Source of the DNA: CSP1-4 sp963777975
Lineage (GTDB): Bacteria; Chloroflexota; Limnocylindria; Limnocylindrales; CSP1-4
Assembly (NCBI GenBank): GCA_963777975.1
Contig: CAVZSO010000013.1
Coordinates: 397,555 to 461,554 of the forward strand
Reading direction: 5' to 3'
Length of the DNA: 64,000 nt
Shown one piece after another: positions 1-7,632 of the stretch. The translations under genes and the position numbers were made by a program. The notes under the pieces were generated by a model. That model saw only the letters and a list, made by a program, of their open reading frames with translations. It did not search any database and was not told the origin of the DNA. How positions within the stretch are numbered: the first letter of the stretch is position 1; each line of letters opens with the position of its first letter.

Positions 1-2267
1 CTCGAGGATCGCGGCGGCTCGTCGCGCGTCCCCTGCCAGGCGCTCGGCCTGGGCCGCTTCCCAGGCTGCCTCGCGCGCGGTCGCCTCCGCGGCACGCATC
101 GCCGCTCTGGCGATCTCCTCGAGCCGGCGGCGCTCGCCTCGCGCCGCTTCGAGGCTCGCGCGCGCGGTGTCGCGCGCCCCGCGCGCGTCGGCGAGGCGGG
201 TCGTCGCCTCGAGCAGCTGCGCGTCGTCAGCGGCGGTCTCCGCGGTCGCCCGATCGATCTCGGCGGCCACGCGCTCGCGTTCGGTGCGGCGTTCCAGGAT
301 CGGATCCGGCGCACCGAGCTGCACGACGCCGTCGGCAGTCACGATCTCGCCGGCGTCGGTGACCAGCCGCCAGCCGGCGGGCAGCCGATCCCGCAGGGTG
401 AGGGCGTCCTCGAGGCTCGGGATCCATGCCACGCTCCGCAACAGGCGCGTCACGTGGCCGGCGGGGTCCCGGCGCACGGCATCGCCGAGCCGGCCGCCGC
501 CGACCTCGCCGAGCGCGCCGACAGGAGCCGCTCGGCAGCGGCCTCGAGCCGTGCCGGAGCCATCCCCTTCGTCGGCATCGTCGAGGACGAGATGCCCGCG
601 TTCGCCGCGGAGCTGCAGGACCACCGTGTCACCGACGATGACGCGCCCGCAGGAGGTCGCCGAGCGCGGCCTCGACGGCGACCCGCCGGTCGGGATCGAC
701 CTCCAGGCCTTCGGCCAGGCGACGGCCGCCTCGCCGACGTGCGGCCGGGACGATGCCGCCACCCTCGGTCGACTCGAGCATCGCGTCGAGCGCGGCGAGC
801 CGCTCACGCAACAGGACCAGGCGGTCGGCCGCGGCGGAGGCTCGTCCGGCAGCCGCCGAGGCTTGGGCATCGATCGAATCGGCCGCCGCGCGCGTGGCGA
901 CCTCGGCCGCCTCGGCATCCGCCTCGACCACGTGCGCGACCTGGACGGCGCGTGTGGCCGTTTCCTGCTCGGATGCCGCGGTCGCTGCGGTCGCAGCGGC
1001 CGTGTCCCGGGCAGCGGCGGCTTCCGAGGATCGACGCTCCGCTTCGACGCTGCGTCGCCGGAGATCGGCGAGCTCGGCCTCACGAGCCTGGTGCGCACGC
1101 CGCAGCGACGCCTCCCGCTCGCCTTCGGCACGCATCGATGCCTCCGCCCGGGCCAGCTCCGCCGTCGCGGCCGCCAGCGCGCCATCGATCTCGGCCAGGG
1201 CATGCTGGGCCGGCAAGGTCCGGCGGGGGCACCGGCAGGGCAAGGACGCGCCGTGCGGCAGCCATGCGCTGCTCCGAGGCCTCGCGCTCCTCGATGGCGC
1301 GACCTTCCTCGCGCTCGAGGCCGGCCAGCACTTCGGTCATGCCGCTCGATGGTCAGGCGGATGTCGGTCACCGAGATGCGCGCAGCCTCGAGCGGCCAGG
1401 CGCGCGCCCCGGGTCGCCTCCGCCCGCTCGCTCAAGCCGCGGGCGAGGACCGCGACCGCGTCCTCGGCGGCGGACAGGTCGCGCATCGCCGTCGTCGATC
1501 TCTGCTCGCGTCGCCGCCAGCCGCCCATGGGTCCGGGCCGCTTCGCCTGCCGTCGCGGTCCATCGCGCGCGGCCGGCCGCCAGCAGGCCATCGGCCAGCT
1601 CGCCGGCCGCATCGCGACGCGCGACCTGCTGCTCGGCCTGCGCCGCCAGGCGACGCGCCTGCGGCCGGAGCTCGCCCAGGATGTCCCGGACCCGAGCCAG
1701 ATTCGCCTCGGCTTCCATCAGCCGCTCCTCGGCCTGCCGGCGTCGACGTTCGTGGCGTCGCACGCCGGCCGCCTCCTCGAACAGTGGCCGGCGTTCCTCG
1801 GGGCGCAGGGAGAGCGCTTGATCGACCATGCCCTGGCCGATGAAGAGGAACGCGTTGTCGGCCAGGTTGGCGGCATCGAGGAGATCGACGAGGTCGCGCA
1901 GGCGCACCTTCTGGCGATTGAGCAGGTACTCGTTCTCGCCCGAGCGGAAGAGCCGCCGGCCGCACTCGACGAGTCCGTATTCGACGGGCAACAGCCGATC
2001 ATCGTTGCCGATGACGAGGCTCACGTCGGCCATGCCGGTGGCGTGCCGGCGGGCGGAACCGGCGAAGATGACGTCCTCCGACTTTCGCGTCCGAAGCGAG
2101 CGACCCTGCTCGCCGAGCGCCCAGCGCAGCGCGTCCGCAAGGTTGCTCTTGCCGCTCCCATTGGGACCGACGATGGCGCTGATGCCGGCTCCGAACTCCA
2201 AGCGCGTCGCCTCGGCGAAGGACTTGAAGCCGACCAGACGGAGCTCGCGCAGGCGCGGCTCGGTCAC
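1..2267 (-). CDS. smc: Chromosome segregation ATPase SMC (3' end outside window, several frameshifts)
   Basis: The intact first ~260 residues form an SMC head half. They begin with the family opening (RLVGFKSFA) and have a Walker A motif GPNGSGKSN at residues 34-42, followed by the conserved ALGEQ region. Beyond about 1485 the frame is broken repeatedly (near 1485, 1400, 1340, 1240, 650 and 560), but each frame in turn continues as Ala/Glu/Arg-rich coiled coil. A hinge-like stretch with a recognisable VTDAGEIVTADG lies near 330-370. The window ends in the second coiled coil, so the C-terminal head is not seen. SMC is the ATPase of the condensin-like complex that organises chromosomes. Its start overlaps the rnc stop (ATGA). 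The breaks are probably sequencing indels, since smc is normally kept intact. Confidence 0.9.
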
Positions 2268-3088
2268 CGTGCAGACCCGCCTCGTGCAGACCCGCCGCCG
2301 CCGGCCGCTGTGGAGCCCGTCCGCAGGACGGTCAGGGCCACCGCTGCTGCGGCGGTCTCTGCTTCACGCCGGTTGTGGCCCTCGCCGGTGCCGATGGCAG
2401 TGCCGTCGAGCTCGACCTCGACGACGTAGTGCTTCTCGTGATCCGGCCCCTCGGCCCGCAGCACGCGATAGGCCGGCGCCAGGCCGGTCCGCGCGTAGGC
2501 CAGCTCCTGCAGACGGCTCTTCGGCGAGACGAAGCTCGAGGCCGAGCGGCGGGCGTCGAGCTCGGGGCCGGCGATCTCCAGCAGCCAGTCGCGCGTCACC
2601 TCGAGCCCGGCGTCGAGGAAGAGGGCGCCGACGACCGACTCGAACGCGGCGGCCAGGACCGAGGGGCGTTCTCGTTCGTTGGCTCGATCGGCGCCGGCGC
2701 CGAGGAGGAGCGATGAGCCGAGGTCGATGCGTCGCGCCAAGGCGGCCAGGCCACGGGTCGACACGAGCGCGGCTCGTCGCTGCGTCAGGCGTCCTTCGTC
2801 CTCGGTCGGGTGGCGCGCGTAGAGCGCATCCGAGACGATCAGGGCGATGACCGCGTCACCGAGGAACTCGAGGCGCTCGTTCGAGAGCGCCGACGCGTCG
2901 GGATGCTCGTTCGGGTAGCTGCTGTGGACCAGCGCCCTGGCGAGCAGGCTCAGGTCTTCGACCGGGAGCGCGAGGCGCTCGGCCAGCTGCGCGGCCTGGC
3001 CGGCCGGGGCCGGCTCGCTACTGGGCAGCGTGCTCGTCGATGTATTCGACGGCGTCGCCGACGGTGCGGATCTTCTCCGCATCCTCAT
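2264..3088 (-). CDS. rnc: Ribonuclease III (start uncertain)
   Basis: This is double-stranded RNA endonuclease III, which processes rRNA precursors. The catalytic signature ERLEFLGDAV is at residues 71-80 of the long frame, a second acidic helix (FESVVGALFLDAG) follows, and a C-terminal dsRNA-binding domain carries GEGHNRREAETAAA. The coordinates given start at an ATG that lies 71 bases inside acpP and reads as a shadow of that gene. Real homology begins near QLAERLALPVEDL, so the true start is probably a non-ATG codon just after the acpP stop, near 3020. The gene sits between acpP and smc, the classic acpP-rnc-smc order, and its stop overlaps the smc start. Confidence 0.93.
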   Translation of the reverse strand: MRMRRRSAPSATPSNTSTSTLPSSEPAPAGQAAQLAERLALPVEDLSLLARALVHSSYPNEHPDASALSNERLEFLGDAVIALIVSDALYARHPTEDEGRLTQRRAALVSTRGLAALARRIDLGSSLLLGAGADRANERERPSVLAAAFESVVGALFLDAGLEVTRDWLLEIAGPELDARRSASSFVSPKSRLQELAYARTGLAPAYRVLRAEGPDHEKHYVVEVELDGTAIGTGEGHNRREAETAAAAVALTVLRTGSTAAGGGGSARGGSAR

Positions 3089-3257
3089 CGGAGATCTCGG
3101 TCCCGAACTCTTCTTCGAGGCTCATGATGAGCTCGACGAGGTCGAGGAAATCGGCGTTCAGGTCATCGACGAACGAGGCTTCGGGCTTGACGTCCTCTTC
3201 GTCGACGCCGAGCTGCTCCACGACGATCTTCTTGAGCCGTTCGTACGTCGAAGCCAC
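3018..3257 (-). CDS. acpP: Acyl carrier protein with Ser-to-Phe change at the phosphopantetheine site
   Basis: This 79-residue protein has the full acidic four-helix ACP pattern, with a GTG start at 3257 behind a GGAGGGAG ribosome site. ACP carries fatty-acyl intermediates on a phosphopantetheine attached to the serine of a D-S-L motif. Here the motif reads NADFLDLVEL: the codon at 3147-3149 is TTC (Phe) where TCC (Ser) is expected, a single-base difference at 3148. As read, the protein could not be converted to holo-ACP. The neighbours nusB, rnc and plsX are normal, no second acpP is visible, and a base-calling error is likely. Identity as ACP is secure; functionality is not. Confidence 0.93.
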   Translation of the reverse strand: MASTYERLKKIVVEQLGVDEEDVKPEASFVDDLNADFLDLVELIMSLEEEFGTEISDEDAEKIRTVGDAVEYIDEHAAQ

Positions 3258-3294
3258 CAGTCACTCCCTCCAGTCGCGGCAGATGGCCGCGCGT

Positions 3295-3771
3295 TCAGTC
3301 GTCCACGGGGATCGCTTCCCGACCGGACTCCGCCACGTCTTCGGCGACCCGGCCGAGGACCCCGTTCAGGAGCCGCCGAGCTGGCTCGCCGCTGTATGTG
3401 CGGGCCATCTGGACCCACTCCGCAACCGCGACCCTGACCGGCGTCGCCGGGCAGTGTAGCACCTCGCCAAGCGCGGAACGCAACAGCGAGCGGTCGATCC
3501 GGGCGAGTCCGACGACGGGGTAGGCGGGTGCCAGACGCTCGATCGTATCGTCGATGGAATCGCGTCGGGCGACCACCGCCCGGACGATCGTCGAGGCCAG
3601 TTCGGCGGCCGCTGGCGGCGCGTCAGCCTCCTCGAGCTGGCGCGCCAGCGCGGCCGTCGCGGTGCGTTGTCCGAAGTCGGCCTCGAAGATCGCGACGAAG
3701 GCGAGGCGCCTGCCCTCGCGTTCCGCGGCTCGACCACGAGGCTGGCGCGGCGGATCGGGCGACTCAGCCAC
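3295..3771 (-). CDS. nusB: Transcription antitermination factor NusB
   Basis: This 158-residue all-helical RNA-binding protein acts with NusE (S10) on boxA RNA to allow full-length rRNA transcription. Family marks are the N-terminal RRLAFVAIFEADF helix, the ARIDRSLLRSALGEV segment, and the C-terminal VAVAEWVQMARTYSGEPARR helix leading into LNGVLGRV. It overlaps the end of the upstream Asp23 gene by eight bases, and acpP follows after 37 bases, so it is probably part of the asp23-nusB-acpP-rnc-smc transcript. Confidence 0.93.
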   Translation of the reverse strand: MAESPDPPRQPRGRAAEREGRRLAFVAIFEADFGQRTATAALARQLEEADAPPAAAELASTIVRAVVARRDSIDDTIERLAPAYPVVGLARIDRSLLRSALGEVLHCPATPVRVAVAEWVQMARTYSGEPARRLLNGVLGRVAEDVAESGREAIPVDD

Positions 3772-4093
3772 CGACGCCGTCGACGAGCACGATGACCTCG
3801 CCCAGATCCAGGCCCAGCTGGCGCTCGACCGCCTGGCTGACCGCGGTCCTGACGCGACGGCTGAGCGACGGCAACGACTCCCCCGGTCGGACGATGAGCC
3901 ACAGGCGGATGTGGACGCGACCGGCGTCCGTCCAGGCGCTGACCGGCCGGCCGACCAGCCAGGCCAGCGGACGCGGCCCGCCGCGCCCGACGCGTACCAC
4001 GCCGGGCACGTCCTCGGCGGCGGTGACCGCGATGCTGCGGATCACGCGCCGACGGACGATCAGCTCGTCCGGGGATCCCGGCCCGACCGACAT
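3764..4093 (-). CDS. Asp23/Gls24 family envelope protein (first copy)
   Basis: This 109-residue protein belongs to the Asp23/Gls24 (alkaline shock) family, recognised from the alternating pattern RSIAVTAAEDVPGV...VHIRLWLIVRPG...LSRRVRTAVSQAVERQLGL. The start chosen is the ATG at 4093, which overlaps the plsX stop (TGATG); the longer open frame upstream is a plsX shadow. In Firmicutes Asp23 proteins sit at the membrane and help envelope homeostasis, and one is commonly encoded beside nusB. A paralogue lies at 11735-12178. There is no signal peptide or membrane segment. Confidence 0.85.
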   Translation of the reverse strand: MSVGPGSPDELIVRRRVIRSIAVTAAEDVPGVVRVGRGGPRPLAWLVGRPVSAWTDAGRVHIRLWLIVRPGESLPSLSRRVRTAVSQAVERQLGLDLGEVIVLVDGVGG

Positions 4094-5202
4094 CAGACTT
4101 CGATCTCGCTCGGGGCAGAGGGCGTCTGTACGCCGACGACCGCCGCGCCAGCAGCATCGATGGCCGCCTCGTCGAGGCGCAAGGCCTCCTCGATGAGCAT
4201 CGGGATCGAGGCGGCCGCCGCCACGGCCGCGACGCCGACCGCGTAGCCGATCATCCGTCGCGTGGCGCGTCCGTGCGTGATGAGCACGGTGCCCTTGACA
4301 CCGAGCAGTGGCGCCCCACCCAGTCGCTCGTAGTCGAACCGATCGCGGATGCGACGGATGCCCGAGCGCATGAAGAGGTAGCCGAGCGGGCCCCACGGCG
4401 GCCGTCGGAACTCCCTTCGGAGGGCGGAGAAGATGAAGCTCGACAGTCCTTCGAAGAACTTGACGGTCACGTTGCCGACCGACGCGTCGCACACGACCAC
4501 GTCCGCCAGATGCGCGACGAGGTCCTTGCCTTCGACATTGCCGACGAAGCGCAGGTCACTGGCCGCGATCAGGACCGACGCGTCCTGGACCCGCTGCTCG
4601 CCTTTGCCGCCCTCTTCACCGATCGAGAGCAGGGCGACGGTCGGTTGATGGACGCCCAGCACCTGCTCGCTGAAGATCGCCCCCATGCGTGCGTATTGGG
4701 CGAGGTTGTGACCGGTCGAATCGGTCGTGGCGCCGATGTCCAGGAGCACGAATGGCCCCTTGTCGGTGACCATCTGGACGGCCAGCGCCGGACGATCGAC
4801 GCCGGCCAGACGGCCCAGCCCGAGGATCGCGGCGGCCACGCCGGCGCCGGTGTGGCCGGCCGACATGACCGCGTCCGCCTGGCCCGACCGTACGAGCCGC
4901 ATGCAGACGTTGATGCTGGCATCGCGCTTGCGTCGGACGGCGGCGGAGGGGTGCTCCTCCATCTCCACGTTCTCGGACGCGTTGACGATCTCGATGTTGG
5001 GTGCGCTCCGGCCGGCCATGACAGCCGTGATGCGCTTCGTGTCACCGACCAGGATGATGTCGGTGCCTGGATTGTCGAGCGCCCATGCCAGGCTGCCCTC
5101 GACGACCTCCTGCGGCGCGTGGTCTCCACCCATGGCATCGATCGCCACGCGGATCCGCCGGCCGCCCGGTTCGAGGCGGCTGCGGACGGTCGAGACGTCC
5201 AT
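4093..5202 (-). CDS. plsX: Phosphate acyltransferase PlsX
   Basis: This makes acyl-phosphate from acyl-ACP for phosphatidic acid synthesis. Visible marks are the N-terminal RVAIDAMGGDHAP, the MSAGHTGAG loop with the following AAILGLGRL, KGPFVLLDIGA and the C-terminal GGAPLLGVKG. The ATG at 5202 fits the family start. The extra upstream in-frame residues lie in the rpmF region and have no homology. It lies between rpmF and asp23/acpP, the usual fatty-acid neighbourhood. It is intact, unlike the acpP gene it serves. Confidence 0.95.
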   Translation of the reverse strand: MDVSTVRSRLEPGGRRIRVAIDAMGGDHAPQEVVEGSLAWALDNPGTDIILVGDTKRITAVMAGRSAPNIEIVNASENVEMEEHPSAAVRRKRDASINVCMRLVRSGQADAVMSAGHTGAGVAAAILGLGRLAGVDRPALAVQMVTDKGPFVLLDIGATTDSTGHNLAQYARMGAIFSEQVLGVHQPTVALLSIGEEGGKGEQRVQDASVLIAASDLRFVGNVEGKDLVAHLADVVVCDASVGNVTVKFFEGLSSFIFSALRREFRRPPWGPLGYLFMRSGIRRIRDRFDYERLGGAPLLGVKGTVLITHGRATRRMIGYAVGVAAVAAAASIPMLIEEALRLDEAAIDAAGAAVVGVQTPSAPSEIEV

Positions 5203-5222
5203 CGGTCGAGCGGACTGTCGCG

Positions 5223-5423
5223 CTAGGAGGCGGCCGACTCCTTCTTGACCTTGATCTTGACGGCCTCTCGACCGCCGTACCAGCCGCAGGTCGGGCAGAC
5301 GTGGTGGATGAGCTTCATCTCCCTGCAATGCGGGCAGGGCTCGAGGTTCGGCACCGTCAGGGCGTGATGGGAACGTCGATCACCCTGACGGGCGTGCGAC
5401 ACGCGGCGCTTCGGGACACCCAT
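5223..5423 (-). CDS. rpmF: 50S ribosomal protein L32 (zinc-ribbon form)
   Basis: A 66-residue basic protein opening with MGVPKRRVSHARQGDRRS, the standard L32 start. It carries two CxxC pairs (CPHC and CPTC) spaced as a zinc ribbon, so it is the zinc-binding form. It sits between yceD (DUF177) and plsX, the conserved yceD-rpmF-plsX order. Confidence 0.95.
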   Translation of the reverse strand: MGVPKRRVSHARQGDRRSHHALTVPNLEPCPHCREMKLIHHVCPTCGWYGGREAVKIKVKKESAAS

Positions 5424-5458
5424 GGATGGCTACTCCTTCGGTCGGTGGTGACGGATCG

Positions 5459-5995
5459 TCAGTCGATCGTGGTCGGGTCCCAGCTGGCCAGGACGGCCAG
5501 ACGGGGATCGATCGAGGCATCCCCGTGGGCATGCGTCGGGTCGGCATTGAGGTCGGCGCCGCAGGTCTCGCAGAGACCGGCACAGTCGGGACGACAGAGT
5601 GGGGCGATAGGCTCCGCCAGCGAGACCGCCTCACGGATGGGTTCGGTCAGGTCGAGCTCGTGGTGGTCGTCGAGGCGCAGCGCGTCGGGCTCGGCGGATC
5701 GATCGACGGCCTGGCCACTGTCGATGTCGACGGACGGCAGGGCCTCTTCGTCGAGCGTCACCTCGATCGGCGCGGCGACGACCGCCAGGCAGCGGCTGCA
5801 GCGCTCCTCGAAGGCGGTGCGGACGACGGCATGGGCCAGGATGCTGCGGCCGGTCCGCGACAGCTTGACCTCGCCCTCGAGCGGGGCGATCAAGCGGACG
5901 TCATCGGCGACCTCGAAGGCGTCGGCCCGGACGGCGTATTCGCGGCTCGTGCCGGGTGCCGAGCGCAGCAGGCCGGCGACGTTGTAGCTCAGCAT
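5459..5995 (-). CDS. yceD: YceD/DUF177 family metal-binding protein
   Basis: A 178-residue DUF177 (YceD) protein. The family has a central CxRC motif, seen here as EERCSRCLAVV, and a C-terminal CRPDCAGLCETCG cluster, probably zinc-binding. The start chosen is the ATG of MLSYNVAGLL at 5995; a longer frame runs back into the neighbouring gene without homology. The gene is almost always linked to rpmF and is thought to act in 23S rRNA or ribosome biogenesis. Confidence 0.88.
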   Translation of the reverse strand: MLSYNVAGLLRSAPGTSREYAVRADAFEVADDVRLIAPLEGEVKLSRTGRSILAHAVVRTAFEERCSRCLAVVAAPIEVTLDEEALPSVDIDSGQAVDRSAEPDALRLDDHHELDLTEPIREAVSLAEPIAPLCRPDCAGLCETCGADLNADPTHAHGDASIDPRLAVLASWDPTTID

Positions 5996-5999
5996 CGGA

Positions 6000-6440
6000 T
6001 CAGACGGCCGCTTCCTGGTCCTCATCGACGGCGGCCAGATCGACGCCCAGGGGCTGTCGATCGTCGAGCATCGAGATGCCGCGGCGGATGCCCTGCAGGA
6101 GCTTGACGACCTCGCTTTCGAGGCCGACCAGGACGGATGCGGCGTAGTCGTCGGCGCCGGCACGGATGTCGGTCGCCTGCGCCTCCGCGTCGGCCACGAT
6201 GCGAGCGCTCTGCTCCTGCGCGGCGCGCGTCAGCTCGCGCTCCTCGATCAGGAAGGCTGCCTGCTCCTGGGAGCGGGCGATGATCCGATCACCCTCGGCC
6301 TGCGCGTTCTCAAGGATGCGATCCTGCTCGCGGGTGATGCGCTGCGCCTGGCGGATCTCCTCGGGTACGGAGACCCGCAGCTGGTCGATGAGATCGAGGG
6401 CGGACGGCTGGTCGATGACCACGTTGTTCGAGAGCGGCAC
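6000..6440 (-). CDS. Conserved coiled-coil protein between coaD and yceD (start probably further upstream)
   Basis: At least 146 residues of charged helix rich in Glu/Gln/Ala/Arg, similar in character to ATP-synthase subunit b or DivIVA-like coiled coils; I do not know its function. The coordinates use the GTG at 6440. In the same frame upstream the sequence continues as IDIIFLIEQLERRVADGRK, which looks like the normal start of this family. It follows a strong GAGGAGG ribosome site, but the codon where an ATG would be expected (6495-6497) reads ATC. Either the start is non-canonical or that base is wrong. The position between coaD and yceD-rpmF is recurrent in Gram-positive-type genomes. Confidence 0.7.
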   Translation of the reverse strand: MPLSNNVVIDQPSALDLIDQLRVSVPEEIRQAQRITREQDRILENAQAEGDRIIARSQEQAAFLIEERELTRAAQEQSARIVADAEAQATDIRAGADDYAASVLVGLESEVVKLLQGIRRGISMLDDRQPLGVDLAAVDEDQEAAV

Positions 6441-6532
6441 CTTGCGCCCATCGGCGACGCGGCGCTCGAGCTGCTCGATCAGGAAGATGATGTCGATGAG
6501 AGGGCCCTCCTCAGGCAGGCTGACGCGACATT

Positions 6533-7033
6533 CTAGCCCACGTCAGTCATCGCCCTCAGCCGAGTCAAGACAGCGGCTGGGACCATGCCGGAGACATCGC
6601 CGCCGAGGAGCGAGATCTCGCGCACCAGGCTGGAGCTCAGGTAGGCGTGTTCGAGGGCGGTCATGAAGAAGACCGTGTCGACCTCGGGCGCCAGCTTCCG
6701 ATTGGTGTGCGCCATCTGCATCTCCGACTCGAAGTCGCTCACCGCTCGCAGGCCGCGGACGATGAAGCGAGCGTCGACGCGCCGCGCGGCGTCGACCGTC
6801 AGGCCTTCGAAGGCGACGATCTCGACTCGCGCGGCATCACCACCGTCGAGGGTCCCATCGACCGCCTCGCGCAGGCATGCCAGACGCTCCTCCGTCGACC
6901 AGAGCGGCGACTTCTTGGTGTTCACCAGGAGGGCGACGACGACCCGCTCGAAGACGTCGGCTGCACGTGCCACGACATCGAGGTGGCCGAAGGTCACAGG
7001 GTCGAACGAGCCGGGATAGATGGCCGTGGTCAT
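6533..7033 (-). CDS. coaD: Phosphopantetheine adenylyltransferase
   Basis: This catalyses the fourth step of coenzyme A synthesis, adenylating 4'-phosphopantetheine. All family marks are present in 166 residues: PGSFDPVTFGH (nucleotidyltransferase T/HxGH motif) near the start, the MQMAHTNRKL segment, and the C-terminal SSSLVREISLLGGD. Its start overlaps the rsmD stop by four bases, the common rsmD-coaD pairing. Confidence 0.96.
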   Translation of the reverse strand: MTTAIYPGSFDPVTFGHLDVVARAADVFERVVVALLVNTKKSPLWSTEERLACLREAVDGTLDGGDAARVEIVAFEGLTVDAARRVDARFIVRGLRAVSDFESEMQMAHTNRKLAPEVDTVFFMTALEHAYLSSSLVREISLLGGDVSGMVPAAVLTRLRAMTDVG

Positions 7034-7632
7034 GACGCGGCATCGGTGGCGTAGAAGGTCAGCGTGGTCTCGCCGAAGCGGCGCTCACGGACCCGCGACA
7101 GGCGCCCGATGCGCTCGGGCGGCAGGTCTCGCCAGAAGTGCTTGGCCACCACCACGGCCTCCTCGGCCAGCCAGCCGGACCCGGGCTCGGCGAGCCGGTC
7201 CAGCGTGACCATGAGTGTAGCGTCGCCGTAGGGTGGGTCGAGCAGCGCCGCACCGAAGGGCCCATCCGCGAGCGCCGCGGGGGATGGCGACGCCATCAGG
7301 GTGGCCACGGCGTCGCCCTCCAGGATGACGGCGCGTGCGGCGAAGCCGCAGGCCCCGGCGTTGGCTCGGATCGCCGCCAGCGCGCGCCGATCCCGTTCCA
7401 GGAACGCCGCCCGTGGCGCGCCACGGCTGAGGGCCTCGAGGCCACCGCCGCCAGCACCAGCGAAGACGTCGAGGAACGGCGTCGGCCAGGGTCCGAGGGT
7501 CCCGGCGTCGAGGATGCCGAAGGTGGTCTGTTTGACGCGGTCAGCCATCGGTCGTGTCGCCGGACCGGCCGCACGGAGTCGGATGCCGCGGGCGGTGCCG
7601 GCGATGATCCGGCCCGCGTCAGGCATCGTCAT
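7030..7632 (-). CDS. rsmD: 16S rRNA (guanine966-N2)-methyltransferase RsmD
   Basis: This 200-residue SAM-dependent methyltransferase opens with RIIAGTARGIRLRAAG and TRPMADRVKQTTFGIL. It has the SAM site LDVFAGAGGGGLEALSRGA and the catalytic DPPY tetrapeptide at about residue 130. It modifies G966 of 16S rRNA. It overlaps recG upstream (14 bases) and coaD downstream (ATGA), so the three are translationally coupled. Confidence 0.95.
   Translation of the reverse strand: MTMPDAGRIIAGTARGIRLRAAGPATRPMADRVKQTTFGILDAGTLGPWPTPFLDVFAGAGGGGLEALSRGAPRAAFLERDRRALAAIRANAGACGFAARAVILEGDAVATLMASPSPAALADGPFGAALLDPPYGDATLMVTLDRLAEPGSGWLAEEAVVVAKHFWRDLPPERIGRLSRVRERRFGETTLTFYATDAAS

Noticed and set aside
167..1843. 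Long plus-strand open frames opposite smc, recG, priA and ileS
   Set aside because: They are antisense shadows typical of GC-rich DNA; sequences are Arg/Pro/Ala-rich without any family pattern, while the minus strand carries clear homologues.
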